Source: Vibrio sp. CK2-1 (GTDB lineage: Bacteria > Pseudomonadota > Gammaproteobacteria > Enterobacterales > Vibrionaceae). Taken from it: a DNA stretch of 64,000 bases. Made by a program: the position numbers and the translations under genes. Numbering within the stretch: position 1 is the stretch's first letter; each line of letters starts with the position of its first letter. Shown here piece by piece: positions 49,379 through 59,811 of the stretch. The stretch spans positions 372,001-436,000 of the forward strand of contig NZ_JAKKCJ010000002.1 of NCBI RefSeq assembly GCF_021726515.1. Direction: 5' to 3'. Below the pieces are notes generated by a model. It saw only the letters and a list, made by a program, of their open reading frames with translations. It made no database searches and was not told the DNA's origin.

Positions 49379-49454
49379 TGGTGCCCGGAGGCGGAATCGA
49401 ACCACCGACACGAGGATTTTCAATCCTCTGCTCTACCGACTGAGCTATCCGGGC
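49379..49454 (-). tRNA. tRNA-Phe (anticodon GAA)
   Basis: Same sequence as the gene at 46721. First gene of array 2. Confidence 0.97.
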
Positions 49455-49465
49455 AACGGAGCGCT

Positions 49466-49494
49466 ATTAAACGGATTTTCTGCTTCACCGTCAA
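49466..49494 (-). promoter_or_regulatory. Promoter of tRNA array 2
   Basis: On the minus strand TTGACG (49489-49494) and TTTAAT (49466-49471), spacer 17, then a GC-rich discriminator (AGCGCTCCG). The hexamers are the same as at array 1. Confidence 0.7.
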
Positions 49495-49581
49495 CTTGTT
49501 TTTGTAAAAAACTCGAAAAAAAGGTTTGTTTGCTGCCAATTTAAGCAAAAAAGTGTGATTTGCTGTTTTTTAATACAAATA

Positions 49582-50718
49582 TTACTTCATCGAATGAAAT
49601 TCTTTTTGGTAAGCCGTTACTTTTTCTAGGTAACGGCGAGACTCGGCATTCGGGTGTTTTTTGGTCAGTGCCCAATAAACTTGACTAGTTTGTAAGCTGT
49701 TAATGTCATTGATGGCACTGGTTTTACCGCCACCAAAGGTGTTAAACACTCCGCCGGAGCCACCGTTATACGCTGAAATCATGCTGTATTGCAGCGAGGT
49801 TGAATTTCGTATGCCCTTTAAGTAACGGGTTTTTAAAATGTAAAAGTAGGCCGTGCCGGTATCTATATTATTGGCTGGATTGTATAGATATTGAGGCGTT
49901 GGCATGCCCGATTTACCTTTAACTAGGTTAAACACATCGTGTCCGGCTGTTTTGGGTACGATTTGCATTAAGCCATAAGCATTCGCCCAGCTCACTGCGT
50001 AAGGGTTGAAGCTACTTTCCGTCTTGATGATGGCATAGATAAGATCTTCAGGGATGTCATATTGTTTTGAAGCTTTACGCACGATATCAGCATATTGATA
50101 ACTACGTAGTTTGGAGTGGTTTTTTACCATAGGGATGGTGACATAGTACGACTTTTTAAAATCAATAGTGCGAGTCTTAAGCTTGTTTTTTATAAGATAA
50201 TCAGCAAATTGACTAGCACGCCAAGACCATTGAATCGATTGACCATTTTGATCAACGACCTGATCGGATAAAAATGGTTTACCGCCCATTGCGATCTCTT
50301 TAGATGAGAATAAGTCAACATTCGCTGGGTTATTTGGCGTTAGTAGGGTAGTCACAATCGCTTGTTTTAAGTGCCCTGTGGGATCAGTTGAGGCAATGGT
50401 TTCTACGGTGACAGTACCATTATCAAAGTCGATATCGGCTCGGTTTAAGTAGCCATCGGTATATTTAACGTAGGTTTTCGCGCCCGCCATCTTGATATTG
50501 TCTTGCCCCCATTTGTTGGCGACTTGGCCGGAGAACTGATTCATCAAACTATCTAAAGCGGCGGTATCTTTGGCAAATTGGCCAGGAAGTGGTGCTAGGT
50601 TTTTAGCAAAGCGATTGGTAGGGGTGTAATCGACATCATAAATACTTTCGATAAATTCTCGGCTACAGCCAGAAAGGGCAAAAAAGGTGATGAGTAACAG
50701 CCAAAGTTTTTTATTCAT
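49582..50718 (-). CDS. mltC: MltC, membrane-bound lytic murein transglycosylase C
   Basis: 378 residues from ATG 50718, so that the lipoprotein signal with LSGC (Cys18) is at the N-terminus; the longer frame would bury it. A DUF3393 N-terminal domain is followed by an SLT domain with catalytic Glu234 in IKTESSFNPYAVS and the GLMQIVP motif. It cleaves peptidoglycan glycan strands at the outer membrane. It lies downstream of mutY-yggX, as in E. coli, behind a large hairpin. Confidence 0.95.
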   Translation of the reverse strand: MNKKLWLLLITFFALSGCSREFIESIYDVDYTPTNRFAKNLAPLPGQFAKDTAALDSLMNQFSGQVANKWGQDNIKMAGAKTYVKYTDGYLNRADIDFDNGTVTVETIASTDPTGHLKQAIVTTLLTPNNPANVDLFSSKEIAMGGKPFLSDQVVDQNGQSIQWSWRASQFADYLIKNKLKTRTIDFKKSYYVTIPMVKNHSKLRSYQYADIVRKASKQYDIPEDLIYAIIKTESSFNPYAVSWANAYGLMQIVPKTAGHDVFNLVKGKSGMPTPQYLYNPANNIDTGTAYFYILKTRYLKGIRNSTSLQYSMISAYNGGSGGVFNTFGGGKTSAINDINSLQTSQVYWALTKKHPNAESRRYLEKVTAYQKEFHSMK

Positions 50719-50738
50719 GTCGAGTTCGAATTTGCTTA

Positions 50739-50791
50739 AAAACAAAACAGGCATTGCTTTCGATTTCCCAAAACGGGAAGAGCAATGCCTG
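50739..50791 (-). terminator. Long hairpin between yggX and mltC
   Basis: CAGGCATTGCT (outer arm, both sides) encloses an inner CTTCCC / GGGAAA hairpin and is followed on the minus strand by TTTTGTTTTT. It looks like a terminator or attenuator for mltC read-through from mutY-yggX. Confidence 0.7.
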
Positions 50792-50819
50792 CTACAAAAG
50801 TTGGTTGTATTATACCCGA

Positions 50820-51092
50820 TTATTCACTCGGTGGGGTATAACCATCAATAATGATCTCTTTTCCTTCAAATAAGAAATTAACCATTTCAGTTTCCAGTAG
50901 TTTGCGGTGCTCTGGATCCATCATGTTTAATTTTTTCTCATTGATCAGCATGGTTTGTTTATGCTGCCATTGGCCCCAAGCTTCTTTGCTGATGTTATCG
51001 AAAATACGCTTACCGAGTTCACCAGGGTAAAGTTGGAAATCTAAGCCTTCCGCTTCTTTCTTTAAGAAAACACAGTTTACAGTACGGCTCAT
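50820..51092 (-). CDS. yggX: YggX, Fe(II)-trafficking / oxidative protection protein
   Basis: 90 residues, family-standard length, with Cys7 in [17 protein letters not shown]. It helps protect iron-sulfur clusters from oxidative damage; the clustered neighbour MutY carries such a cluster. AGGAG precedes the ATG. It follows mutY by 22 nt. Confidence 0.95.
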   Translation of the reverse strand: MSRTVNCVFLKKEAEGLDFQLYPGELGKRIFDNISKEAWGQWQHKQTMLINEKKLNMMDPEHRKLLETEMVNFLFEGKEIIIDGYTPPSE

Positions 51093-51114
51093 AGGAGCTC
51101 CTTGAGAGATTGAA

Positions 51115-52170
51115 TTAATCGTTAAGTTCGTAAGGCAAGCTATGCAGCAGTTGTTTGACTGGTGCGGCGAGCCCGACTTCTTTCGGTTGAGATAAGTTAT
51201 ACCAAAGACCTTGCTGACCTTCCATCACCAAGCTTGGTTGTTTATTCAATTTTACTAAGATTGGCGTGATATCTAAGTGATAATGGCTAAAAGTATGACG
51301 AAAGGCCGTCAAAGTACTTTTCTGGCTTATCATCGTCTCCGTAATCGCTTTATTATCTAGCAAATCTTCAATGGTTTGATTTGAATGTTGAGGGAAACAA
51401 AATAACCCTCCCCAAATGCCGCTTTGCGGACGCTGTTCTAGCCAAACCTGATTGTCGTGATAAAGCATCACAAACCAAGTTTCCTTTATCGGTTTTTCTT
51501 TTTTCGGTTTTTTGCCCGGAAAATCAAGTTGGCGCTGTTGGGCTTTGGCTTGGCAGAACTGCTCGATAGGGCATAAGTCGCATTTAGGTTTACTACGAGT
51601 ACACACTATTGCGCCCATATCCATCATGGCTTGATTGTACTTATCAACATCATGCTTCGGCGTATGTTGTTCCGCTATTTGCCATAATTGGTTTTCAACG
51701 GTTTTTTGCCCCGGCCAGCCTTCTACGGCAAAACAACGTGCTAAAGTACGTTTTACATTGCCGTCTAATATGGCGTGAGGCTGTTTATAAACCGAAGACA
51801 AAATTGCCGCTGCGGTTGAACGGCCAATCCCCGGTAGAGCATTCATTTGTTCTATATCGGTCGGGAATTCACCTTGGTAGTCTTGCTCGACAATTTGCGC
51901 CGCTTTGTGCAGGTTACGAGCACGAGCGTAATACCCTAGTCCAGTCCAAAGGTGGAGTACTTCATCTTGATGCGCTTTGGCTAAATCTGTCACGGTAGGA
52001 AAGCGCTCAAGGAAGCGTTCAAAATAAGGAATAACCGTGGTGACTTGGGTTTGTTGTAACATGATTTCTGATAACCAAACTTTATAGGCGGTTTTATTTT
52101 GCTGCCAAGGCAAGCTTTTACGGCCAAAGTTTTCATACCAATTTAAAATGGAATCAGAAAATGTACTCAC
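51115..52170 (-). CDS. mutY: MutY, adenine DNA glycosylase
   Basis: 351 residues from GTG 52170 behind AAGAG. It has a helix-hairpin-helix [13 protein letters not shown], the catalytic pair Glu35 and Asp136, and the [4Fe-4S] ligands Cys190, Cys197, Cys200 and Cys206. A C-terminal NUDIX-like domain recognises 8-oxoG. It removes A mispaired with 8-oxoG. It is divergent from trmB across 284 nt, as in E. coli. Confidence 0.97.
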   Translation of the reverse strand: MSTFSDSILNWYENFGRKSLPWQQNKTAYKVWLSEIMLQQTQVTTVIPYFERFLERFPTVTDLAKAHQDEVLHLWTGLGYYARARNLHKAAQIVEQDYQGEFPTDIEQMNALPGIGRSTAAAILSSVYKQPHAILDGNVKRTLARCFAVEGWPGQKTVENQLWQIAEQHTPKHDVDKYNQAMMDMGAIVCTRSKPKCDLCPIEQFCQAKAQQRQLDFPGKKPKKEKPIKETWFVMLYHDNQVWLEQRPQSGIWGGLFCFPQHSNQTIEDLLDNKAITETMISQKSTLTAFRHTFSHYHLDITPILVKLNKQPSLVMEGQQGLWYNLSQPKEVGLAAPVKQLLHSLPYELND

Positions 52171-52454
52171 TGGTTACTCTTTATTTGAATTTTAATTGGC
52201 GTTGATTCCACCATAGCTATACAGTTTAGTAAACCATGTAAATTATATGGATAAAAATGGCTATTTGGGTGAAGTGGCAATAAACCGATGAGAAAGTCGA
52301 TTAATTCGACGATAAAAGCTTGCACCTTGAGCGTATCTTTGGATAATTCTCACCCTAGTTTTGAATAGCCTCTATTATTTAAAATCACTCATTATTTTCA
52401 ATCGCTAAGTTTCAGCTAGAACAATCAAACTTGGCATAATCTTCAGGCGAAACC

Positions 52455-53174
52455 ATGACAGAAGTAACAACCAACGAAGTAAATGAAGAAGGCAAAATTG
52501 TTCGCAGAATTCGCAGTTTTGTTCGCCGTGAAGGGCGCTTAACCAAAGGCCAAGAAAAAGCGATTGAAGAATGCTGGCCAACCATGGGCATCGAGTTTGC
52601 TCAACAGCGTCTAGATTGGAAACAAGTATTTGGTAACGATAATCCAGTTGTTCTAGAAATTGGCTTTGGTATGGGCGCGTCATTAGTTGAAATGGCGAAG
52701 AATGCACCAGAGAAAAACTTTATCGGTATTGAAGTTCATAGCCCAGGTGTGGGTGCTTGTTTAGCGTCAGCGCAAGAAGCTGGCGTAACGAACTTACGTG
52801 TAATGTGTCATGATGCAGTTGAAGTGTTTGAGCACATGATCCCAGATAATAGTTTGATCACGTTACAACTATTCTTCCCAGACCCTTGGCACAAAAAACG
52901 TCATCATAAACGTCGTATTGTGAAACTAGAGTTTGCTGAAATGGTTCGTCAAAAGCTCATTATTGGTGAAGGCATTTTCCATATGGCAACTGACTGGGAA
53001 AACTACGCTGAGCATATGATTGAAGTGATGAATGAAGCGCCGGGCTTTGAAAATATTGCCACTGATGGTGATTTCATTCCTCGTCCGGATGAGCGTCCAT
53101 TAACTAAGTTTGAAGCTCGTGGCCATCGTTTAGGTCATGGCGTATGGGATATTAAATTCCGTCGTGAAAGCTAA
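52455..53174 (+). CDS. trmB: TrmB, tRNA (guanine-N7)-methyltransferase
   Basis: 239 residues. The SAM-binding motif [11 protein letters not shown] and the TrmB motif [18 protein letters not shown] are clear. It methylates G46 of tRNA variable loops. Start ATG 52455. A strong terminator follows directly. Confidence 0.97.
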   Translation: MTEVTTNEVNEEGKIVRRIRSFVRREGRLTKGQEKAIEECWPTMGIEFAQQRLDWKQVFGNDNPVVLEIGFGMGASLVEMAKNAPEKNFIGIEVHSPGVGACLASAQEAGVTNLRVMCHDAVEVFEHMIPDNSLITLQLFFPDPWHKKRHHKRRIVKLEFAEMVRQKLIIGEGIFHMATDWENYAEHMIEVMNEAPGFENIATDGDFIPRPDERPLTKFEARGHRLGHGVWDIKFRRES

Positions 53175-53197
53175 TCGATCTAATAAAGATTAATGAT

Positions 53198-53227
53198 AAA
53201 AAACCAACCGCGCGGTTGGTTTTTTTG
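53198..53227. terminator. Terminator between trmB and the formate dehydrogenase gene
   Basis: AAACCAACCG / CGGTTGGTTT with a tight loop and a T-run after, A-run before, so it may work on both strands. Confidence 0.85.
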
Positions 53228-53272
53228 TTTAAGGTTTAACAGTTTCAGTTAAGCATTTTTAGATTAACAGCT

Positions 53273-56200
53273 TTAAACCGCTTCAGTCTCACTGGTTAAG
53301 CATTTCTCTACTTTGATTGCCGCGACCTTAAACTCTGGGATCTTAGCGTGCGGATCAGTCGCAGTGACGGTTAATCGGTTTGCTGCCGCCTCTACAAAGT
53401 GGAAAGGAATAAACACTACACCTTGCTGCATACGTTTGGTGACAAAAGCGTCGATTTCAATTTCCCCGCGACGACTGGAGACCTGTAAACGTTCACCATT
53501 TTTGATCCCTAACGCTTCAGCATCTTGTACGCTGATCATGGCGCGAGGCCCTGCTAGATTATCTAATCCTTTGGTTTTACGAGTCATAGTACCAGTATGG
53601 AATTGTTCCAGTACTCGCCCTGTCGTTAGCACTAATGGATATTCAGGATCAGGCAATTCTGCGGCATATCTAAATGGTGTCGCGATTAATTGACCTTTGC
53701 CACGCATAATACCGTTACTGTGCATTAAGCGAGTACCGTCAGGGTTTGTGGTATTACAAGGCCATTGCACACCATCTCGGCCAACTTTATCCCAAGTGAT
53801 TCCCGCATATTGAGGGGTAACTTGAGTAATTTCAGCGGTAATGTCGGAGACCGAGTGATAACCCCAATCACTACCCATAGCATTGGCGATTTGTTGGATG
53901 ATCCACCAATCTTCTTTTGCTTCTCCCGGTGCTTTTACCGCGGGAGTTAACCGCTGAACGCGTCGCTCGGTATTGGTAAAGTGACCGGTTTTTTCGGCAA
54001 ATGAATAAGCCGGCAATACGACATCTGCATACTGCGCGGTTTCAGTTAAGAAGATATCTTGCACGACTAAGAAATCGAGTGCTTCTAATCCTTCAATCAC
54101 ATGCGCTTGATTCGGATCGCTTAACATTGGGTTCTCACCCATCACAAATAAGCCTTTCACTTGCTGGTGGCAAGCCGCATCAATGATCTCAGTTAGGGTT
54201 AGCCCTTTTTGATTTGAAAGCTGTGGTGCGTTCCAAGCTTCAACAAATTTGGCGTGAACCTCTGGGTTGGTGACTTTTTGATAGCCGGGGAAGTCGGTCG
54301 GTAGCGCGCCCATATCACAAGCGCCTTGCACATTAGATTGACCGCGTAATGGGTTGATGCCTCCACCTTCAATACCAATGTTGCCGCATAGTAGTTGTAG
54401 GTTAGAAATCGACACCACATTATCATGGCCAGTTGTGTGCTGTGTGATACCCATTGAATAGTAAACAGCAGTTCGCTTGGCTGTACCAATAGTACGCGCG
54501 ATTTGTTTAATATCTTCGGCTTTAATGCCAGTGACTAGCTCAACTTTATCAAGTGCATAGTCAGGCTTTAATAACTCTTGTTTGAGCGCTTCAAAGCCTT
54601 GAGTATTGGCATTAATGTAATCTTGGTCTTGCCAGTTATTTAATAAGATTTGTTGCATGATGCCATTTAACAGCATCACATCAGTGCCCGGACGTTGCGC
54701 CACATAAAGCTCAGCATGATCGGCCATATCAATGCGTTTAGGATCGGCTACGATCAAACGAGCACCCTGATGACGAATGGCTTGTTTGATGTGTGAAGCA
54801 ATAATTGGGTGGGCCGATGTGGTATCTGAGCCAATAATAAAGATCACATCAGAATGCTTGATGCTTGGAATATCATTAGTCATCGCGCCACTGCCTAGCG
54901 TTGCCTCTAAACCTGTTACTGTTGAAGCGTGACATAAACGCGCGCAGTGATCTAAGTTATTGGTACCAAACTCACGACGCACTAGCTTTTGGAATGCATA
55001 GTTATCTTCGTTGGTGGTTTTGGCCGATGAGAAACCGGCTAAAGCATTGGAGCCAGAATGCTGTTTGATATGATTGAACTTGTCAGCAACCAATTGAATC
55101 GCTTCTTGCCAACTAGCAGGCTGTAATTTTCCATCACGTCGAATAAGTGGTGTGGTTAGGCGCTGATTATTATTAATAAAATCAAAACCAAATCGACCTT
55201 TCACACATAACATGCCTTGGTTTACTGGCGAGTCCGCTCCTTGCACGTAACGGATTTTATTGTTGGCTTGATCAACAAACATAGTGAGTTTGCATCCGAC
55301 TCCACAGTAGGTGCAGATGGTTTCAACTGGAGTAAGAATATCAAGGCGGCTTTCTGATTTATCGCGCGCGTCGACTAATGCGCCGGTTGGACAGGCTTGT
55401 ACGCATAGACCGCACTGTACGCAATTTGAATCGCCCATTGAACAGGTTTCACCACCAAATCCAGCACGAGCTTCTGGACGCATCATTGGCGTACCATCAA
55501 GGTTCTTCAAAAAGCTTAAAACGCCATGAACGCCGCTCTCATTGCACGCTTGTACACATTGACCACAGCTGATGCAGCGATTGGCATCAAAGGTGATAAA
55601 TTCAGAGCTGTCATCAATGGCAAATTTTTGCTGCATCGATTTATCTAGTTCATCATCAATCACGCCATATTCGGTACCGTAGTCGCGTAGGGCACAATCG
55701 GTATTGGCTTGGCATCCACACTCTAAACAACGAGCCGCTTCATCCATAGCTTGTTGATTGGCAAAGCCCGTTTCGACTTCCTCAAAGCTACCTTGGCGTT
55801 GATTAATTGGCAGCTCCGGCATAACAACACGAGCAACTTTTTGAATATTTTCAAATTGTTTTGGGTCGACCTGTTTAACCGATTTTTCTTTTTTAGAATC
55901 GTATTGGCGAACAGGGATGTGTTCCATGGTGCCTTGAAAATAACGATCGATGGCTTCTGCTGCCACACGACCATCGGCGACAGCTTCAATAGCGGTAGCA
56001 GGGCCACGACGGAAATCACCAATGCTGAAGATGTTTTTATTGCCACTATGCATGGTATTTTCATCTACTTCAGCAGTATTCCAACGAGATAATGGCAGCT
56101 CGATATTGTCATTATCTAAAAAGCTAAGATCGGGCTTTTGAGAGACCGCCGCAATCACGGTATCAAACTCTTGAATAAAGAATTCCCCCGTTGGTTCAGG

Positions 56201-57430
56201 GCGACGACGACCCGATGAATCGGCTTCACCAAGATGCATTTTTTCTAATTTTATTTGGCAGACTCGACCATTTTGATCGGCAATGTTTTCCACCGGATTA
56301 GTCAACATTAAAAATTGTACGCCTTCGTGCTCAGCTTCTAGGATTTCATAATCTTCAGCTGGCATTTCATCACGAGTACGGCGATAGATTAATGTGGTTT
56401 CAGCACCATCACGCACCGCGGTTCTTGCGCAATCAATCGCTGTGTTACCACCACCAATGACGGCTACTTTTTTGCCCGTGGTGTAATGATGATCCATAAC
56501 GTAATCTTTTAGGTAATCGACGCCTAAATAACAACCATCAAGATCAGAACCGGGGTAATGCATTTCCACTGCTTTTGATGCACCCACCGCAAGGCAAACT
56601 GCATCAAAATCTTGGCTTAGGCGGGTTAAGGTAAAGTCATCACCGAGCTTTTTATTTAGCTCAATTTGCATGCCATTACGGCACATTAATTCAATTTCTT
56701 TATCAAGAATATCTTTAGGCAAGCGGTACTCTGGAATGCCATAACGAAGCCAACCACCGGCTTTTGGCATCGATTCAAATACCGTGACTTCATAACCTTC
56801 ATTAGTGAGGTAGTAGCCGCAAGTTAATCCACCAGGGCCACTGCCTATTACGGCAATGTGTTTTTGTTTGGCTGGTTTTTTCTGTGGGACATAGGCTTCT
56901 TGAGCAGCAAGATCCGCATCGGCCGCATGGCGCTTTAATTGACGAATTGCAAGCGGCTCATCAATGATATTACGGCGACATTCAGTTTCACAAAATGCTG
57001 GGCATACACGACCAATGGATAGTGGCATTGGCAAGGTACGTTTAATGACTTCAATCGCTTTTTGATGGTCATTTTGTGAAATATGATAAAGGTAAGATTG
57101 AATATCGACACCCGCAGGGCAGGCTACTTTACAAGGCGCTTCACAGTCTGCGTAGTGATCTGATAATATCGCCTGCAACGCTTGTTTTCTGTGGGCGCTT
57201 AATGCGGCAGATTCAGTGGTGACTTGTAATCCATCGTAGACTTGCATTTCACAAGCGCGCTGAGTAGTGCCATCGGAAACTTCCACCACACACAAATCAC
57301 AGGCGACTTTTTCTCCCTGCGTATTCGTGCCACATAGAGAAGGAATGTCGATATTATGTTGTTTCGCAGCATTGAGAAGATTTTGTTCTCCATCAACACT
57401 GAAAGTATGACCATTAATAATGATTTTCAC
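53273..57430 (-). CDS. Single-chain formate dehydrogenase-like enzyme: 2Fe-2S, GltD-type flavin/NAD(P), ferredoxin and molybdopterin domains fused
   Basis: 1385 residues. Order: plant-type [2Fe-2S] (Cys33, 44, 47, 60); GltD-type Fe-S helical region (about 85-175); FAD and NAD(P) Rossmann motifs GSGPGGLTCGYYL and GGGNTAIDCARTA (about 195-520); two 4Fe-4S motifs (CISCGQCVQAC, CVQCGLCVQAC); then an FdhA-type molybdopterin enzyme with CTYCGVGCKL. The catalytic position is Cys829 (TGC) in LDHCARLCHAS, so no selenocysteine. It would oxidise formate and pass electrons to NAD(P)+ or accept from it, in the cytoplasm. No fdhD or partner subunit is adjacent. Confidence 0.82.
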   Translation of the reverse strand: MKIIINGHTFSVDGEQNLLNAAKQHNIDIPSLCGTNTQGEKVACDLCVVEVSDGTTQRACEMQVYDGLQVTTESAALSAHRKQALQAILSDHYADCEAPCKVACPAGVDIQSYLYHISQNDHQKAIEVIKRTLPMPLSIGRVCPAFCETECRRNIIDEPLAIRQLKRHAADADLAAQEAYVPQKKPAKQKHIAVIGSGPGGLTCGYYLTNEGYEVTVFESMPKAGGWLRYGIPEYRLPKDILDKEIELMCRNGMQIELNKKLGDDFTLTRLSQDFDAVCLAVGASKAVEMHYPGSDLDGCYLGVDYLKDYVMDHHYTTGKKVAVIGGGNTAIDCARTAVRDGAETTLIYRRTRDEMPAEDYEILEAEHEGVQFLMLTNPVENIADQNGRVCQIKLEKMHLGEADSSGRRRPEPTGEFFIQEFDTVIAAVSQKPDLSFLDNDNIELPLSRWNTAEVDENTMHSGNKNIFSIGDFRRGPATAIEAVADGRVAAEAIDRYFQGTMEHIPVRQYDSKKEKSVKQVDPKQFENIQKVARVVMPELPINQRQGSFEEVETGFANQQAMDEAARCLECGCQANTDCALRDYGTEYGVIDDELDKSMQQKFAIDDSSEFITFDANRCISCGQCVQACNESGVHGVLSFLKNLDGTPMMRPEARAGFGGETCSMGDSNCVQCGLCVQACPTGALVDARDKSESRLDILTPVETICTYCGVGCKLTMFVDQANNKIRYVQGADSPVNQGMLCVKGRFGFDFINNNQRLTTPLIRRDGKLQPASWQEAIQLVADKFNHIKQHSGSNALAGFSSAKTTNEDNYAFQKLVRREFGTNNLDHCARLCHASTVTGLEATLGSGAMTNDIPSIKHSDVIFIIGSDTTSAHPIIASHIKQAIRHQGARLIVADPKRIDMADHAELYVAQRPGTDVMLLNGIMQQILLNNWQDQDYINANTQGFEALKQELLKPDYALDKVELVTGIKAEDIKQIARTIGTAKRTAVYYSMGITQHTTGHDNVVSISNLQLLCGNIGIEGGGINPLRGQSNVQGACDMGALPTDFPGYQKVTNPEVHAKFVEAWNAPQLSNQKGLTLTEIIDAACHQQVKGLFVMGENPMLSDPNQAHVIEGLEALDFLVVQDIFLTETAQYADVVLPAYSFAEKTGHFTNTERRVQRLTPAVKAPGEAKEDWWIIQQIANAMGSDWGYHSVSDITAEITQVTPQYAGITWDKVGRDGVQWPCNTTNPDGTRLMHSNGIMRGKGQLIATPFRYAAELPDPEYPLVLTTGRVLEQFHTGTMTRKTKGLDNLAGPRAMISVQDAEALGIKNGERLQVSSRRGEIEIDAFVTKRMQQGVVFIPFHFVEAAANRLTVTATDPHAKIPEFKVAAIKVEKCLTSETEAV

Positions 57431-57615
57431 GATTACATCCCATCCTTGCAGCGATAAATAACCAGCAATATTCTGCTCGTTGAAACAGCGACTGATTTAA
57501 TAATTTTTATGTGAGTGAACTTGTCTGACAAATACCACTACTATAAAAAACTCAAGTTGCTTGAAATATGATCTGATACAAGAAAAGTGTGAATTACCCC
57601 TAAATAGGAACCGCT

Positions 57616-58539
57616 ATGCCACAAGCTACGACTGAATTACTGAACGATATCTTAGAGCAAGTTCGCCCATTAATTGGTAAGGGCAAAGTGGCAGACTACA
57701 TTCCCGCTTTAGCGTGCGTTCCGAATGATAAATTGGCTATCGCGGTTTATACCAATGATGGCAAGGTGGTGAAGGCAGGGGACGCTGATGAGCCGTTTTC
57801 GATTCAGTCGATTTCGAAAGTTTTGAGTTTAACGCTCGCGATGGGTTTATATGAATCCGAAGAAATTTGGCGTCGAGTAGGTAAAGAGCCCTCAGGCCAA
57901 GCCTTTAACTCGATGATTCAGTTGGAAGTTGAACAAGGTATTCCGCGTAACCCGTTTATTAATGCAGGGGCAATTGTCGTGGCTGACATGCTTCAATCGC
58001 GTTTATCTGCTCCTCGTCATCGCTTATTAGAATTTGCCCGTCAATTGTCTGGTGATACGCATATTGTGTATGACAAAGTAGTAGCCGCTTCTGAGATGCA
58101 GCACAGCGACCGTAATGCCGCGATTGCCTACTTGATGCGCTCATTTGGTAATTTTGAAAATGAAGTAATTCCGGTTTTAAATAACTACTTTCATGCCTGC
58201 GCACTGAAAATGAGCTGTGTCGATTTAGCGAAAACATTCAGTTATCTCGCCAATAAAGGTCAATCGGTACAAAACAAAAAGCAAATTATCGCTCCGAATC
58301 AAACTAAGCGTTTAAATGCCTTATTGGCTACTTGTGGGCTTTATGATGGCGCAGGTGAATTTGCGTTCCGTGTTGGCATGCCGGGTAAATCTGGTGTCGG
58401 TGGTGGTATTGTGGCAGTGATCCCGGGAGAAATGAGCATCGCAGTATGGTCACCAGAATTAGATAAATCCGGTAACTCATTAGCGGGAACCGCGGCGCTG
58501 GAGATATTATCGACGGAGTTAGGGCGGTCGATATTCTAA
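57616..58539 (+). CDS. glsA: GlsA-type glutaminase
   Basis: 307 residues, serine-dependent beta-lactamase-like family. The catalytic Ser65-x-x-Lys68 is in [12 protein letters not shown], and [10 protein letters not shown] and [10 protein letters not shown] are conserved. It deaminates glutamine to glutamate. It is divergent from the formate dehydrogenase gene across 185 nt. A dispersed repeat follows between it and convergent hemW. Confidence 0.95.
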   Translation: MPQATTELLNDILEQVRPLIGKGKVADYIPALACVPNDKLAIAVYTNDGKVVKAGDADEPFSIQSISKVLSLTLAMGLYESEEIWRRVGKEPSGQAFNSMIQLEVEQGIPRNPFINAGAIVVADMLQSRLSAPRHRLLEFARQLSGDTHIVYDKVVAASEMQHSDRNAAIAYLMRSFGNFENEVIPVLNNYFHACALKMSCVDLAKTFSYLANKGQSVQNKKQIIAPNQTKRLNALLATCGLYDGAGEFAFRVGMPGKSGVGGGIVAVIPGEMSIAVWSPELDKSGNSLAGTAALEILSTELGRSIF

Positions 58540-58559
58540 AGAGACTTACGTCAATAGGA

Positions 58560-58630
58560 ATCTCGTTACTCGTCGCTCGATAGGACCTTCAAGCGACGAG
58601 AAGCAAAGCGCTCGAGAAACGAGATTCGTT
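58560..58630. repeat. Dispersed intergenic repeat, copy 8
   Basis: Contains TCTCGTTACTCGTCGCTCG, then AAGCGACGAGAAGCAAAGCG and CTCGAGAAACGAG. The two halves can pair, giving a long imperfect hairpin between convergent glsA and hemW. Confidence 0.7.
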
Positions 58631-58632
58631 TT

Positions 58633-59808
58633 TTATTCTTCTTCTACAAACAACTCCACCAAATCATTAAAAAACAATTTCCCTTTCTGGGTAATGTGCC
58701 AATGACTTTCCGTTTCGGTTAAATAGCCTTGCTCTATCGCGGTTTGGATCTGCGCTTCAATCACAGAAAGCGCCAATCCGGTACGCTCGACAAATTCAGC
58801 TTTCGGGCAAGCTTCGATTAAGCGGAAGCGATTCATAAAGTATTCAAACGGGCGATCTTCGGTTTCGACTAAGGTTTCGCTATCTAGGTAGCTTTTGACT
58901 AGGTTTTGATAAGCCGCTAAATAGCCTCTAGGGTGCTTGACCTTAGTAGTGCGAACGATTCGTCCATCCTCAAAGCTTAACTTGCCATGCGAGCCGCAGC
59001 CTATGCCTAGGTAGTCACCAAAATGCCAATAGTTAAGGTTATGGCGACATTGATAACCGGGTTTGCTGTAGCCAGAAATTTCATATTGCACGTAACCAGC
59101 ATCAGTTAATCGCTGGTGGCCTTGTTCGAAAATATCCCACAAATCGTCATCATCCGGCAGAATCGGCGGTTTGGAGTAGAACAAGGTATTGGGCTCAATG
59201 GTTAATTGATACCAAGATAAGTGATAAGGATTCAGTTCAACCGCTTTATCTAAATCGGCCAGAGCTTGTTGCTGGGTTTGATTAGGTAGCCCGTGCATCA
59301 AGTCTAGGTTGAAACTGTTTAACCCAATCTTATGCGCCAGATGAGCTGCATTAATCGCTTCTTGTTGTCCATGAATTCGACCTAGGGCTTGTAGCTTTTC
59401 TTCTTCAAAGCTTTGTACTCCGATAGAAATACGATTGACCCCTTGAGTTTGAAATTGAGCAAAACGCTCAGCTTCAATGGTTCCCGGGTTGGCTTCCATG
59501 GTGATCTCAATATTGTCTTCAAATGGCAGCAGCGCTTCGATGCCTTGCAATAAGCGACCAATTTCTGACGGCGAAATTAAGCTTGGCGTACCGCCACCAA
59601 TAAATATTGAATGCAGTAATCTAGGAGCACCAGCTAGCTGATATTTTTCGATATCGGTTTTGAGATCTTCTAACAAGGCATCGATATATTGGGTTTCTGG
59701 GATCTCACCTTTTTGGGCATGCGAGTTGAAATCACAATACGGGCACTTTTGAACACACCATGGAATGTGCACATATAAACTTAATGGTGGCGGAGTAATT
59801 GAATTCAT
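58633..59808 (-). CDS. hemW: HemW, radical-SAM heme chaperone
   Basis: 391 residues. The radical SAM cysteines Cys18, Cys22 and Cys25 are in WCVQKCPYCDF, and the HemW-specific HNLNYWHFGDYLGIG is present; the extra Cys of true HemN is not, so this is the heme-trafficking protein rather than coproporphyrinogen dehydrogenase. It starts 3 nt after rdgB ends. Confidence 0.94.
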   Translation of the reverse strand: MNSITPPPLSLYVHIPWCVQKCPYCDFNSHAQKGEIPETQYIDALLEDLKTDIEKYQLAGAPRLLHSIFIGGGTPSLISPSEIGRLLQGIEALLPFEDNIEITMEANPGTIEAERFAQFQTQGVNRISIGVQSFEEEKLQALGRIHGQQEAINAAHLAHKIGLNSFNLDLMHGLPNQTQQQALADLDKAVELNPYHLSWYQLTIEPNTLFYSKPPILPDDDDLWDIFEQGHQRLTDAGYVQYEISGYSKPGYQCRHNLNYWHFGDYLGIGCGSHGKLSFEDGRIVRTTKVKHPRGYLAAYQNLVKSYLDSETLVETEDRPFEYFMNRFRLIEACPKAEFVERTGLALSVIEAQIQTAIEQGYLTETESHWHITQKGKLFFNDLVELFVEEE

Positions 59809-59811
59809 GTC

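Noticed and set aside
54944..54946. Possible selenocysteine in the formate dehydrogenase
   Set aside because: The catalytic-site codon is TGC, and no in-frame TGA interrupts the 1385-codon frame.
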